A DNA stretch of 64,000 nucleotides from Siniperca chuatsi (taxonomy: Eukaryota > Chordata > Actinopteri > Centrarchiformes > Sinipercidae): NCBI RefSeq assembly GCF_020085105.1, contig NC_058046.1, forward strand, positions 33,207,392 to 33,271,391. Direction: 5' to 3'. A program made the position numbers and the translations under genes. This document shows positions 51,771 to 63,425 of this stretch, piece after piece. Under the pieces are notes generated by a model, which was given only the letters and a program-made list of their open reading frames with translations, was not told the origin of the DNA and searched no databases. Each line of letters opens with the position of its first letter. Position 1 is the stretch's first letter.

Positions 51771-53720
51771 GTCCATTTCCTGCCGGTGGGTGGGAAATTG
51801 TGAGCCACATCTCTGAAGAGATAGAAAGCATAAGTAAACTCTGTAGGTGTTTCAAGCAGAGATGCCCTTTGTGTCCTTCGAGGAATCTGACAGTAGGTAG
51901 GTTGACGAAGGGAGAACTACTAAGGAACTATAGTATGAGCCTCCAAACTGTGAAAAGGTAATGAAAAGCATAGTCATTCTGTTTTTTTAAGTATACATAA
52001 TGTTTTGTCAAACTTAAAAGTACAAGCTGGTTGTACATATTTTTTAATGGGGATGACTTATGAGATTATAACATTTGGCAGTATAAAGAGTGTGTTCTTG
52101 GAGTGCACATAGCTAAACCTTCACACTGGTTAGGCCCAATCAAGGGCCTCTCAGAATGTGTCCAAATACAGACTGCTGTCTGCTGTCATCAGCCCTGCCC
52201 AGTTTCTGTGGTGACGACACCTCGTACCTTGATGGACCAGGAGTACTTCTGAGTGAACAATGAATCTTTGTTCCTGTGAAGTAAACCAGGACCTAACTGC
52301 ACGATTAAGAATCCAGGGAAGGGTGAGGTGTGTTAAGGTGCTAAATAAGTCTGCCCTTTCTACATGGGAATGTATGGTCAGAGGTTAGAAGTGTTTGTTT
52401 GAGATAAGGCATGCTCAGAAACGTGCAAACCTGAATGAGAAAGTGGCTAAATGTCTCATTGGTTGTATAACTTCTTGTGTTATGTAAAAATAAAAAATAG
52501 TGCCTGGAGATTCTATCCTGCACTTTCGCTGCATTTTCACTTTCTTGATTCTCTTTTTCTCTCTTTCTGCCTCAGGCTGTCTTATACTTCTCTCCTTCAC
52601 TCTGTGTTGCCATACCACTCTCACTTCAATGCAAATATCTGCTTGAGCACACACCCTGACTAAACAAATAATCATGCTTTTGCGAATGTAAGATACAAGG
52701 CAAGTGTGGGTTTTGGACAACTATTTAAAAAATAAACACCAAGGGTTATCCTTTACATCTGCCTCACTCATTTTAATTGACTGGGATAATATGGGCCTGC
52801 TACAGAAACATTACGTCTGTGTGCTGGCAATGAGAGAATGGCTCTAATTTCACACAAAATTTGCAGTGGCCTAACCTTTTCTTTGACTCACGCAGTCCAG
52901 TCACTTGTTGCTCAGTCGTCCTAATAGATATGGACCTCATGTTTTCATTACCATGAAAAGCCAGCTTTATAACTGATGGCCAATGAAAAAACTGCCCATG
53001 GAGCACAGTTCTCTATGCATAATGGAGGCCTTGTCTGTGTAGACAGCCACTGGTTCCAACCAACACCTCACTATGTGAGGTAATTGCTTGCAATAACAGA
53101 GAGTACTATATGTGATAACTTTTCTCACACACTCCTTGCTTGGCTGCTGAGCAGTAAGACACTTATAGGAGACAAATGCTTTCATGCTTTCATAAAAAAT
53201 ATTGATTGATTTAATGAGTTAAGATAACTTTTAAAAAAATGATAAAACAATCAGTTTATAATCAATATTTAAACAAAACAATAAGAAATAACTAATTAAA
53301 TGGCAAGGTTAAGTAGCTTCACTGATTAGATCAAATTAAATCACATGGCATCTTCCTCATTTAAATGCCAGTCAATTGGTTGGTCCATCCATCCAACACT
53401 TTAGTTCGGGGCAAGGTAACTTTACAACTGCTGATTGACTCCAGATTGACATGAATTTTTCTGTGGTATTCATGGTCCACAGAGGATGAAGCTTTGCATA
53501 TTTGGTGACCTTCTGGCCTTTGGTGAAATTAGTAAAGGCCGGGGTAAACTTCCATCTAAATAGTTGGTATAAAGTGTCACTTGATCACATCTAAAGAGAC
53601 GCTATCACTTCAATTATGATAACAGTGCACACTTTCAGACTCTCCTCAAAGGGATTCGTAGTGTTGCACAACTGGTACACACAAAATGGAAATAGCTGTG
53701 TGAATATATATATATATATA
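51771..53720. other. Intergenic, no supported feature
   Basis: This is AT-rich unique-looking sequence. It ends in an (AT)n run (53705-53720) into which the Tc1 element at 53721 inserted. I see no exons. Confidence 0.45.
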
Positions 53721-55365
53721 CAGTTGTATGCAAAAGTTTAGGAACCCCTGACAATTTCCATGATTTTCATTTATAAATATTTGGGTGTTTGGATCAGCAA
53801 TTTCATTTTGATCTATCAAATAACTGAAGGACACAGTAATATTTCAGTAGTGAAATGAGATTTATTGGATTAACAGAAAATGTGCAATATGCATCAAAAC
53901 GAAATTAGACAGGTGCATAAATTTGGGCACCCTTGTCATTTTGTTGATTTGAATACCTGTAACTACTTAGCACTGATTAATTGGAACACACAATTGGTTT
54001 GGTGAGCTCTTTAAGCCTTGAACTTCATAGACAGGTGCATCCAATCATGAGAAAAGGTATTTAAGGTGGCCAATTGAAAGTTGTTGTTCTCTTTGACTCT
54101 CCTCTGAAGAGTGGCAACATGGGGGCCTCAAAACAACTCTCAAATGACCTGAAAAAGAGATTGTTCTACATTATGGTTTAGGGAGGCTACAAAAGTTATC
54201 GCAGAAATATAAGCTGTCAGTGTCCACTGTGAGGAACATAGTGAGGAAATGGAGGACCACAGGCACAGTTCTTGTTAAGGCCAGAAGTGGCAGGCCACAT
54301 AAAATATTGGAGAGGCAAAGGCGAAGGATGGTGAGAACGGTCAAAAACAGCCCACAGACCACCTCCAAAGACCTACAACATCAACTTGCTGCAGATGGTG
54401 TCACTGTGCATCGCTCAACAATTCAGCGCACTTTGCACAAGGAGAAGCTGAATGGGAGAGTGATGCGAAAGAAGCCTTTTCTGCACACACGCCACAAACG
54501 GAGTCGCTTGAGGTATGCAAACACACATTTGGACAAGCCAGCTTCATTTTGGAATAAGGTGCTGTGGACTGATGAAACAAAGATTGACATATTTGGTCAT
54601 AACAAGGGGCGTTATGCATGGCGGCAAAAGAACACAACGTTCCAAGACAAACACTTGCTACCCACAGTAAAATTTGGTGGAGGTTCCATCATGCTGTGGG
54701 GTTGTGTGGCCAGTGCCGGTACTGGGAATCTGGTTAAAGTTGAGGGTCGCATGGATTCCACTCAATATCAGCAGATTCTTGAGAATAATGTTGAGGAATC
54801 AGTCACAAAGTTGAAGTTACGCCGGGGCTGGATATTTCAACAAGACAACGACCCAAAACACTGCTCAAAATCTACTCTGGCCTTTATGCAGAGGAACAAG
54901 TACAATGTTCTGGAATGGCCATCCCAGTCCCCAGACCTGAATATCATTGAACATCTGTGGGGTGATTTGAAGCGGGCTGTCCATGCTCGGCAACCATCAA
55001 ACCTAACTGAACTGGAGATGTTTTGTAAGGAGGAATGGTCCAAAATACATTCATCCAGAATCCAGACACTCATTACAGGCTATAGGAAGCGTCTAGAGGC
55101 TGTTATTTCTGCTAAAGGAGGCTCTACTAAATATTGATGTGATTTTTCTGTTGGGGTGCCCAAATTTATGCACCTGTCTAATTTCGTTTTGATGCATATT
55201 GCACATTTTCTGTTAATCCAATAAATCTCATTTCACTACTGAAATATTACTGTGTCCTTCAGTTATTTGATAGATCAAAATGAAATTGCTGATCCAAACA
55301 CCCAAATATTTATAAATGAAAATCATGGAAATTGTCAGGGGTTCCTAAACTTTTGCATACAACTG
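53721..55365 (+). mobile_element. Tc1/mariner transposon, complete, with 212-bp terminal inverted repeats
   Basis: The ends are CAGTTGTATGCAAAAGTTTA and its inverse, flanked by TA on both sides (target duplication within an AT run). The inverted repeats 53721-53932 and 55154-55365 are both 212 bp and, by eye, identical along their whole length. They enclose one Tc1-type transposase gene. Identical long arms indicate recent mobilisation. Confidence 0.93.
54119..55137 (+). pseudogene. Tc1-family transposase, DD34E, inactivated near the N-terminus by a 1-base deletion
   Basis: The reading frame opens at ATG 54119 (MGASKQLSNDLKKRL) but hits TAG at 54178. The remaining 305+ codons are open in another frame through 55137. 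Alignment by eye with Tc1 relatives suggests one base lost around 54159 (AGATTGTT). Visible parts are the second helix-turn-helix with a GRP hook (RSGRPHK), then the catalytic triad: Asp in WTDETKID (codon 118 of the main frame), Asp in FQQDNDPKH (209) and Glu in NIIEHLWG (244). The last two have 34 residues between them. All catalytic residues are intact, so the break is recent. Confidence 0.9.
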
Positions 55366-55817
55366 TATATATAATGTATATGCTGTAATAAATTTACATT
55401 TTTACCAGTTTTAAACACCTTTTAGATCCTCAGTGTTTTGCCTACATTTTTGTTAAAAGAATTTCGTCATCAGATGCTTGGATTTTAAGTTATTAGTTTC
55501 CCGGTCGGGATAGCCTGCTGCAAGTGGCTTTGCTGCTAGCAAAAATACTGAAATACTGAAACCAGTGATGTTGCAAGGTACACGTCCTGCGTCTCTGACA
55601 TGTTAAAATCCAGAAGGACAAACAACAGAGGCTGGTAATGAGTTGAGGTAACAAAATCCAAAATGTGAAGTACGGAAAGTATGTAAGTATGGAAATACAG
55701 TTTATCTTTATGGATTATATTGATCCAAAATTGACAAGAAGACTGTTGACATATGACGCCTTTTATCTTGTGTTTCTAGAGTTATGTGTTTTTGCGGACA
55801 CGTAAGGAATTGTTAAT
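55366..55817. other. 5' flank / putative 5' UTR of the Penelope-like element
   Basis: This AT-rich sequence lies between the Tc1 right end and the Penelope ORF. I do not see a copy of the 3' terminal sequence here, so the element's 5' end is either truncated or not recognisable. Confidence 0.35.
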
Positions 55818-57923
55818 ATGAAAAGAAAAGAAAAGAAATTTAACATCCTTTTGAATAAGAAGAATCTAGGAAAGGACCAGCACAACAGGAGATCGGGGAC
55901 TGAACAAACGGAGACATGTATTAACAGAAATAATTGGATCAAAAACTTATCAGACCGCATCCTGACACAGGCGGAAAAAGATGTGCTCACCAAAGGGCTC
56001 AACTTTTCAGTTACATCCAACCACATCCCTACAGTGGACTACATCACAGCCACAGAAACAGCCATTAGGAAGAACAAGATGACTGAAGCAGAGGCTGCTG
56101 ACCTGAGGCTACGTGTCACTGCAACATTAAAGAGTGCCAAACCACCTCCTTCCAACATTACGTCCGAAGAGAGGAGGGCACTCTCAGCACAGCAGAAGGA
56201 TCACAGCATAAACATTCTACCAGCAGACAAGGGTCGCTGCACTGTGATTCTGAACACAGCCGATTATAAAACCAAGGTCAACAACCTTCTTGAAGACACA
56301 ACCACATATCAAAAACTTAAAAGAGATCCAACCAATGGCTACAAGAAGAAGGTTATAGACTGTCTACAGAAGCTTGAGAAGGAGGAGGTGATAGACAGAC
56401 CTCTGTACTACAGACTATACCCTGGGGAAGCCATTCCCTGCATCTATGGCCTTCCCAAAATTCACAAAGAGAATGTTCCACTCAGACCCATCGTATGCAG
56501 CACAGATTCCATCACATACAACATAGCCAAACATTTGACTACAATCTTGGCTCCGTTGGTGGGGAACACAGTACATCATGTGGAAAACACACAGAAATTT
56601 GTGGACAAAGTGAAACATCTCCAGTTGGACCCAGATGATGTTATGGTTTCTTATGATGTTGTGTCCTTGTTCACTTGCATCCCAACCTCAGAAGCAGTGA
56701 CAGCGGTGATGAGAAGACTGCAGGAGGACTCCACCTTGCAGCAAAGGACCGAGCTTACACCTGAACACATATGCAAACTATTAGACATCTGTCTCAACAC
56801 AACCTACTTCCAATTCCGGGGACACTTCTACAGACAGATTCACGGTTGTGCTATGGGCTCTCCAATCTCTCCCATTGTGGCCGACCTGTACATGGAACAG
56901 TTTGAGAAGAAGGCATTATCCTCGTTCCCAGGCACACCACCAGGTCATTGGTACCGCTACGTGGATGACACCTTTGTGAAAATCAAGAAACAAGACTTGG
57001 AAGCGTTCTCAGAGCTTATTGATACTGTGGACCCCAACATCAAGTTCACGCGTGAGGACGCTAAAGAGAACCGTTTGGCCTTTCTTGATTGTTCTACTCT
57101 CAGAGGAGAGGATGGAAAGCTCCAAATAGAAGTGTACAGGAAACCAACACATACGGGTCAATACTTGCTCTTTGACTCACACCATCCACTACAGCACAAG
57201 CTGGGTGTAATCCGGACATTACAACACAGAGCCCAAGAAGTGCCCACCGGCTCAGAGGGTAAGAAGAAAGAGGAAAGGCATGTCCAGAATGCACTCTCAG
57301 CCTGTGGTTATCCTACTTGGGCTATCAACAAAGTTAAAAGAGCCAAAAAACAGGACAAAAGCGTAACAGAACCAAGAAGGAACTGTGTCTCCATTCCTTA
57401 TGTATCTGGACTGTCTGAAAAACTACAAAGGATCTTTAGACAGCACGATGTTCCTGTCTTCTTTAAACCAGGCAACACTTTAAGACAGAAACTCGTTCAC
57501 CCTAAGGACAAGTTACCCACACAGAAACTGAGCAATGTTGTTTACTCCATTCAGTGCAGTGAGGAAAACTGCAAAGAACGGTACATAGGCGAGACCAAAC
57601 AGCCACTCCACAAAAGACTTTATCAGCACAGACGACACGCTAACTCAGGATTACAGAGCGCCGTGCATTTGCATTTAAAAGCTACAAACCACACATTTGA
57701 AGACAGCGAGGTGAAGATTCTAAGTAGAGAGAAGAGTCGGTTTGAACGGGGCGTCAAGGAAGCCATTTTTGTGAAAAAAGAGAACCCCTCTTTGAACAGA
57801 AATGGTGGTCTGAGATTTAATCTGCCCAAAGTCTATCAGAGTGTATTATCACCTTGGTCACGCCTATCACATGCTAATCAGGCACTTAACAGTGATGAAG
57901 TAGATGCAGCCAGAAAACAATAG
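55818..57923 (+). CDS. Penelope-like element ORF: reverse transcriptase plus GIY-YIG endonuclease (intact)
   Basis: The 701-codon frame has no stop. An N-terminal basic/coiled region leads to ILPADKGRCTVIL (133-145), a Penelope hallmark. The RT core follows: YGLPKIHKENVPLRPIV (210-226), VSYDVVSLFTCIP (277-289), HGCAMGSPISPIVADLYM (342-359) and the YVDD active site (381-384). After a linker come VVYSIQC (574-580), C585, ERYIGETKQPLHKRL (587-601) and QHRRH (603-607), a GIY-YIG nuclease with Penelope-type Cys/His spacing. Such elements transpose by target-primed reverse transcription. No intron or frameshift is seen, so this copy may encode active protein. Confidence 0.93.
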   Translation: MKRKEKKFNILLNKKNLGKDQHNRRSGTEQTETCINRNNWIKNLSDRILTQAEKDVLTKGLNFSVTSNHIPTVDYITATETAIRKNKMTEAEAADLRLRVTATLKSAKPPPSNITSEERRALSAQQKDHSINILPADKGRCTVILNTADYKTKVNNLLEDTTTYQKLKRDPTNGYKKKVIDCLQKLEKEEVIDRPLYYRLYPGEAIPCIYGLPKIHKENVPLRPIVCSTDSITYNIAKHLTTILAPLVGNTVHHVENTQKFVDKVKHLQLDPDDVMVSYDVVSLFTCIPTSEAVTAVMRRLQEDSTLQQRTELTPEHICKLLDICLNTTYFQFRGHFYRQIHGCAMGSPISPIVADLYMEQFEKKALSSFPGTPPGHWYRYVDDTFVKIKKQDLEAFSELIDTVDPNIKFTREDAKENRLAFLDCSTLRGEDGKLQIEVYRKPTHTGQYLLFDSHHPLQHKLGVIRTLQHRAQEVPTGSEGKKKEERHVQNALSACGYPTWAINKVKRAKKQDKSVTEPRRNCVSIPYVSGLSEKLQRIFRQHDVPVFFKPGNTLRQKLVHPKDKLPTQKLSNVVYSIQCSEENCKERYIGETKQPLHKRLYQHRRHANSGLQSAVHLHLKATNHTFEDSEVKILSREKSRFERGVKEAIFVKKENPSLNRNGGLRFNLPKVYQSVLSPWSRLSHANQALNSDEVDAARKQ

Positions 57924-58207
57924 GCCTGATTACTGATTACTGGGCCATCTTGGAAACTATTAGGTCAGTTTCAGGTGAAACTAGCTATTAACAGATACTC
58001 AGGCAGATTCCTACCTGAGGGCAGGGCTTATGTAACTCAGAGTAGCTTAAATTTCCAGTTCCCATCCAATTTTTTCACAATTGAGAATGACTTCCGGATG
58101 GGAGCCGAAACGTCTTGATTCTGAAAACAGTGTCCAGATGACTACGACTGAAACCTTTTCTATGATAGAACACTCCTGGACGAATGAGGGACTACACCGT
58201 CTTAATT
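57924..58207 (+). mobile_element. Penelope-like element 3' end with hammerhead-like terminal motif
   Basis: It follows the ORF and ends near CTACACCGTCTTA (58207). The block 58078-58207 recurs inverted at 44077-44199 and 60283-60379, so it is the element's mobile terminus. It contains a small stem (CTTCC 58091-58095 with GGGAG 58100-58104), then GAAA (58107-58110) and CGTC, reminiscent of the hammerhead ribozymes reported in Penelope terminal repeats. Confidence 0.65.
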
Positions 58208-58344
58208 GTTAATATGTCATATTTCTTAAAGGGAGTTTGGAGTAATATTTTCCATGGAGCATGCAGGGAGCTTCATTTTAATTCAAACTGCCAATACTGT
58301 ATGTAGCCTATATTTTTTATGTTTTTTCACCACTTCAGAAACAC

Positions 58345-58565
58345 TATTCAATTCAATTCAATTAAATTTTATTTATATAGCGCCAATTCATAACAGAAGT
58401 TATCTCATTGCCCTTTTCCTATAGAGCAGGTCTAGACCGTACTCTTTATAATATTAATTACAGAGACCCAACAAATCCCACCATGAGCAAGCATTTGGCG
58501 ACAGTGGCAAGGAAAAACTTCCTTTAAGAGGCAGAAACCTTGGACAGAACCAGACTCAACGGGGG
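58345..58565 (-). mobile_element. L2/Maui LINE 3'-tail copy (reverse orientation)
   Basis: ATTCAATTCAATTCAATTAA (tail) is followed by TTATATAGCGCCAATTCATA, GTCTAGACCGTACTCTTTAT and GGCAAGGAAAAACTTCC. It is the best-preserved of the four reverse copies. Confidence 0.75.
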
Positions 58566-58959
58566 GAATAGGGTTAGGGAGGCACAATGCAAAGACCATG
58601 TAGAATTTTTTTTTGTTTTTGGTTTTAGTTTAGGTAACTGCTAAAGTATAAGGTCGTCTGACGTTGACTTTGGTTTGGCAAATTTGGGATTTTATTTGTA
58701 ATTTTCAGATACATTTTCAACATACATGAATAACCAAAGTTTGACAATTTGTCAAAAAAGACACATTTTATTGGGGACCTACTCAATTTCCCTGGGATGA
58801 CCAGGGAATGACCACCTGTGGGTCCCTGGGACTCACTACATTGAAAACCTCAACATCAATGCTGAAACGTGACTTGACCAAACTCCTTCACTACCTCACT
58901 GTCCATGATAAACAGATCTTTATCTCCGGTCCCATCCCTCCACTCAACTGCAGCATGAC

Positions 58960-60263
58960 AGTGTCAGACAATACCTTGAGTACACTAAACTTAGCTTTAT
59001 TAAATATCAGGTCTCTGGCTTAATTAATGATTTTACTATCAAGAAAAACCTTGATTTTTTGTTTTTAACTGAAACTTTGTTAAATGAAAACAATAGTCCA
59101 GCAGCCCGTATCGAATCAGCTCCCACATACTTCCATTTTATCAGATAGGCTAGAGTACTTAGGAAAGGAGGTAGAGTGGCCACTTTATCTAATAATGTTT
59201 ACCATTACAAACAATTGTCGTTTGGGACATTTGACTCTTTTGAATATGTTGTGCTTCAGTTGAGATACTCTTCCGACGAGCAATATTAAGCTGCTTTTCC
59301 ACCAAAAGTACCAGGAACTTTTATCCCCAGTAATGGACTTGTCTCTGTACTTGTCTTGTTAGATCTTAGTGCTGCATTCGACACCATTGACCATCACATC
59401 CTATTACAGAGGCTGGAACATTCAATTGGCATTAAAGAAACCTCACTAAGCTGGTTTAAATCCTATCTATCAGATCGACCTCAGTTTGTACACGTTAACG
59501 GTGAGTCCTCCGTGCACGCCAAACACGGAGTTCCACAAGGTTCTGTACGTGGGCCAATTCTATTCACCTTATATATGGTTCCTCTAGGCAATATTATTAG
59601 GAAACACTCCATAAACGTTCATTGTTATGCAGATGTTACCCAATTATATCAATCGATCAAGCCAGATGAAACTAACCAGTTAGCTAAACTTCAAGCATGC
59701 CTTAAGGACATAAAAACCTGGATGACATGCAATTTTCTGAAGTTATTGTACTTGACCCCAAACACCTCTGAGACACATTCTCTAAAGATATAGTTAGTCT
59801 AGATGGCATTGCCCTGGCATCCCACACCACTGTAAGGAACGTCAGCTATCTTTGATCAGGATTTATCCTTTAACTCCCACATGAAACAAACTTCAAGGAC
59901 TGCCTTCTTTCACCTACGTAACATTGCAAAAATCAGGCACATCCTGTCTCAAAATGATGCCGAAAAACTAGTACATGCATTTGTGACTTCTAGGCTGGAT
60001 TATTGCATTTTCATATTATCAGGCTGCCCCAATAAGTCCCTTAAGACTCTCCAGCTGATCCAGAATGCTGTTGCATGTGTATTGACAAGTACTAGGAACT
60101 GGCTCCCTGTCCTTACACATCTTCTCTCTACTGTAGTTTTGTGCTTTCTTGTCTCTCTCCTCTCTCCTTCTGTCGCTTTCAGGAGCTGCAGAGTCTGGAT
60201 CTGTGGTTGTGGGCCGCCTGCTGCCCCTGTGTTCCTGCTCGACAACTGCTACTACAATTGATA
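58960..60263 (+). mobile_element. L2/Maui LINE fragment, RT domain, forward orientation (inactive)
   Basis: An EN-like start (ALLNIRSLA then stop, about 58996-59022) is followed by RT at 59356-59793 (LDLSAAFDTIDHHILLQRLE, GVPQGSVRGPILFTLYMVPL, HCYADVTQLY, where YADD has become YADV). The C-terminal piece is 59881-60110 (FHLRNIAKIR, then ASCRLDY-like TSRLDYC). The 3' part 60110-60263 matches the LINE tail block (reverse complement of 26.47 and 45.9 kb). Stops and the changed active site show it is dead. A Penelope tail is inserted directly after it. Confidence 0.75.
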
Positions 60264-60282
60264 TTATTAGTCTTATTACTAT

Positions 60283-60379
60283 CATAGAAAAGGTTTCAGT
60301 CGTAGTCATCTGGACACTGTTTTCAGAATCAAGACGTTTCGGCTCCCATCCGGAAGTCATTCTCACAATTGAGAATGAC
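60283..60379 (-). mobile_element. Solo Penelope-like terminus (reverse orientation)
   Basis: ATAGAAAAGGTTTCAGTCGT ... TTTTCAGAATCAAGACGTTT ... CACAATTGAGAATGAC is the reverse complement of 58086-58165, plus the first bases of the opposite arm (GAGAATGAC). It lies 2.1 kb from the intact element. Confidence 0.7.
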
Positions 60380-60520
60380 GACGGCCTGGATGCTGGCGAT
60401 GTAGATGTAGCCTTTTAGGAGGATGACCAGACATGCAAAGTCACTCAGGCGGATGACCAGACGTGCGGAACCACTCAGGAGGACGACCAGGAAGCCAGCA
60501 ATGTAGAAACTTCATCTATA
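60380..60520. repeat. Short imperfect tandem repeat (about 36 bp unit)
   Basis: The words GGAGGATGACCAGACATGCA, CACTCAGGCGGATGACCAGA and CACTCAGGAGGACGACCAGG recur about every 36-40 bp. No function is evident. Confidence 0.45.
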
Positions 60521-62339
60521 GAAAAGGAGTTTATTGTTATTACTGAGACACAAGGTTGTTTCACCAGTGTAGTGAGAACAGTTGGTGAATGTTTGTGGAA
60601 TTCCATGGGGGAAGGTTTGAATAAACTCTGGTAAGATCTCTAGATCTGCAAACTGACTACTTCCCCTCTCAAAAAGTAAAGGTGTCAATTTGGATAATTG
60701 CCTGACAAGACCAGAACTTTCCACATGAAGACATGTCTTCTCATGCTAATGGAGCAACAGCAAAATTTAAAGACAATAAATTGACTCTGGATTAGTTTAA
60801 CTAAAAGAGGAGAAACTAAAAACATCTTCTCCTTCTTTATCTGTCACACACACACACACACACGCTCATGCAAACAAACATACTCTTTCTTCTCTATAAG
60901 GTCTGTACTTTTAAGTTTAAAAGTACATTTCTAAGTGAAAGAACTGTGATATTCTTGTTTTGTAACTTTGTAAATCTGAATTAATGTCAGTTAGCTATAT
61001 AATCAATCAGTAATCCAGCTAACATTTTGAAAATGAAAAGTTTCAGATAACTGGTTGAATGATCTGCTGAAAAAGTTGTTGGTTGAATAATTTTTCTCTG
61101 AATATTTAAAACCACTATGCTATTTTATGTCTCAAATCATGATTGTATGGCCATAGTGATGTTTTAGAATGTTATATTTTGAGCGTAAAACTTAAATTAA
61201 TTTCACTAATCAGAAAAACATGAATTTTCAAACAAAGGAATAGAGTTTTCAGCACGAAAGCCTTCCTCCACACCTGAAACGCCTCCTCCTTTGGCAAGCG
61301 GACAAAACCAGTGTCACCTCAACAGTTGTTTTATTTTACCTTTTATTTTTCTTTTCCTCACCTAAAGTCTGTTCACAAATTTAAACCTTTTTCCAAGTAA
61401 GTTTTTATGCTTCAATATTAATTAGATATTAATATTAGTTATTATTTTTGTAACGTTAACACTAAGCCTCGCGATTTTTACAACGTTGTTTCTTTAAGGT
61501 AGTGAAACCCAGCTGAATAAGTTAGTGTGGCCAGTGATATTTGATTCAGACATCACTCAATATCTACTATTTCATCTGTTGTGTTTGTTTTATCATATAC
61601 CTTGTTTATCTTTAATTTATTTAGTTATTAGGCGTTTAGCTATAAATAAATGTCCTCATTTAATCAGTAAGAAGTTGTCTGTGTGTTTTCTTTGAAGCAG
61701 AAGACAAGGTCCGTCTTTAGAAAAGAAAATAATTCAATCCTCAACTTAATGATCCGAGTTTTAATTAATTCGGTTTTCTGATTAATGGTGGTGCCCCAAA
61801 GAGTGTAATTATTTGATTAAAGTAGTTGATTCTCCTACACCAGGGTATATGTTAATATGTTGATGGACTTTATTTTATAGCTTAAATGTGTTCTTTAAAT
61901 GAATACTATCATACAACATTTTCATCATCAATAAGCACTTCCCTTTTAAAAATTGTAATGCAGTAACTTTTACTCAGAGTACATTTAATTGACCTACTCC
62001 TTCTGTTATTTTTCTGAGTGCAATTTTACACTGGTAATATTTTATCTTGGAGTAAATTAGCCCAGTACTCCTGGATGGACACTGGTAAAAGTCAAAAGCA
62101 TGATGAAGCTTTGTGTTCAGAAACTGAGAAATAAATACCAACGTTAGTGTCTAAACTCACAAATGACCTGTTGATTAAAAATTCCAAAATAGAGCTGATA
62201 GAGATAAACTATCCTGGCCAGAAGAACAACAAGCCTCTGTGATATTAAATTCTGAGGTGGTTCACTTCCTCATCCAAACTTATAAGCGCGTGGAAACTTT
62301 TGATGCTGCAGCAATATTTTATTGAATGTGTGTGTTTAA
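60521..62339. other. Intergenic, no supported feature
   Basis: AT-rich; a short (CA)n tract at 60847-60862 and possible MITE debris near 61940-62060. I see no exon or RNA gene. Confidence 0.4.
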
Positions 62340-63425
62340 TGTTTTAACGTGCATGCTGTAAATCTGAGTAATAATCACTCCACAACAGAGCCAAATAGTC
62401 AAAATGTAGCACAGGAGGATAAGAGTAAAGACTTAAAGCAAAAAGATCAATCTGCCACTATCAGGCACTCAGGACTGCAAAATCAGAATGTCCCTGGTCT
62501 CATGTCACAATACCACACGTTATCAGCGTTGTGGTGCGGATGAACAGAAACGCCATGCGTGGGTGTCTGATCAGTTAAGGGATGTCATAGAACAAAGCGC
62601 TAAACATGTTATTGCATGTTATACTCAGCTGCTGCCCTCAGAGACTCCTCTGAGTCTACTGCTCCCCCCTCCTCCATCTTCCTGGGAGAGTCCTACTCCC
62701 CCCTCAACTGGCTCTCAGGCTAACAGCCCTCCCATGACTGATGACTCCCCCCTCCCCCACCTGTAACCTCTGCTGTGTGCATGAATACTGACCAGGTGAG
62801 AGGACAGCTGATGAAACTACACTCAAACAAGACTGCAGGCCCCGATGGTGTTTGCCCCCGGGTGCTACAAGCCTGTGCCCCCCAGCTATGTGGAGTCCTT
62901 CAACATTTCTTCAACCTGAGCCTGAGTTTTCAGAGGGTCCCTGTTCTGGACATCTTGCCTTGTTCCTGTGCCAAAGACGCCGCGTCCCAGTGGCTCCAAG
63001 GACTACAGACCGGTGGCACTGACCTCCCACATAATGAAGACCCTGGAGAGACTGGTGCTGGAACAGCTGCGGCCCATGGTCAGACCCCTCCTGGACCCCC
63101 TTCAGTTCGCCTACCAGCCCCGGCTGGGAGTTGAGGACGCCATCATCTTCCTGCTGAACCACATCTACACCCACCTGGACAAGCCGGCAAGCACGGTAAG
63201 GATCATGTTTTTTGACTTCTCCAGTGCTTTCAACACCATCCGGCCAGCCCTGCTGGGGGAGAAGCTGACAGCAATACAGGTGGATGCCCCCCTCATGTCC
63301 TGGATTGTGGACTACCTGACTGGCAGACCACAGTATGTGCGTCTGTAGCACTGTGTGTCGGACAGCGTGGTCAGCAACACTGGGGCCCCTCAGGGGTCCT
63401 CTCTCCCTTCCTCTTCACCATCTAG
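62340..63425 (+). mobile_element. CR1/Rex1-like LINE fragment with frameshift and stop
   Basis: RT blocks are HSNKTAGPDGVCPRVLQACA (about 62820), VALTSHIMKTLERLVLEQL (about 63020), LDPLQFAYQPRLGVEDAIIF (about 63100), [20 protein letters not shown] (about 63210) and WIVDYLTGRPQYVRL then TAG (63346-63348). A one-base shift near 62946 breaks the frame. Sequence continues to TGAPQGS-like GAPQGSS and is truncated at about 63425. It is a second family member, distinct from the copy at 48.4-51.8 kb. Confidence 0.75.

Noticed and set aside
53646..53834. Minus-strand ORF of 62 codons at the Tc1 left end
   Set aside because: It lies within the 212-bp inverted repeat. The same frame recurs at the right end.
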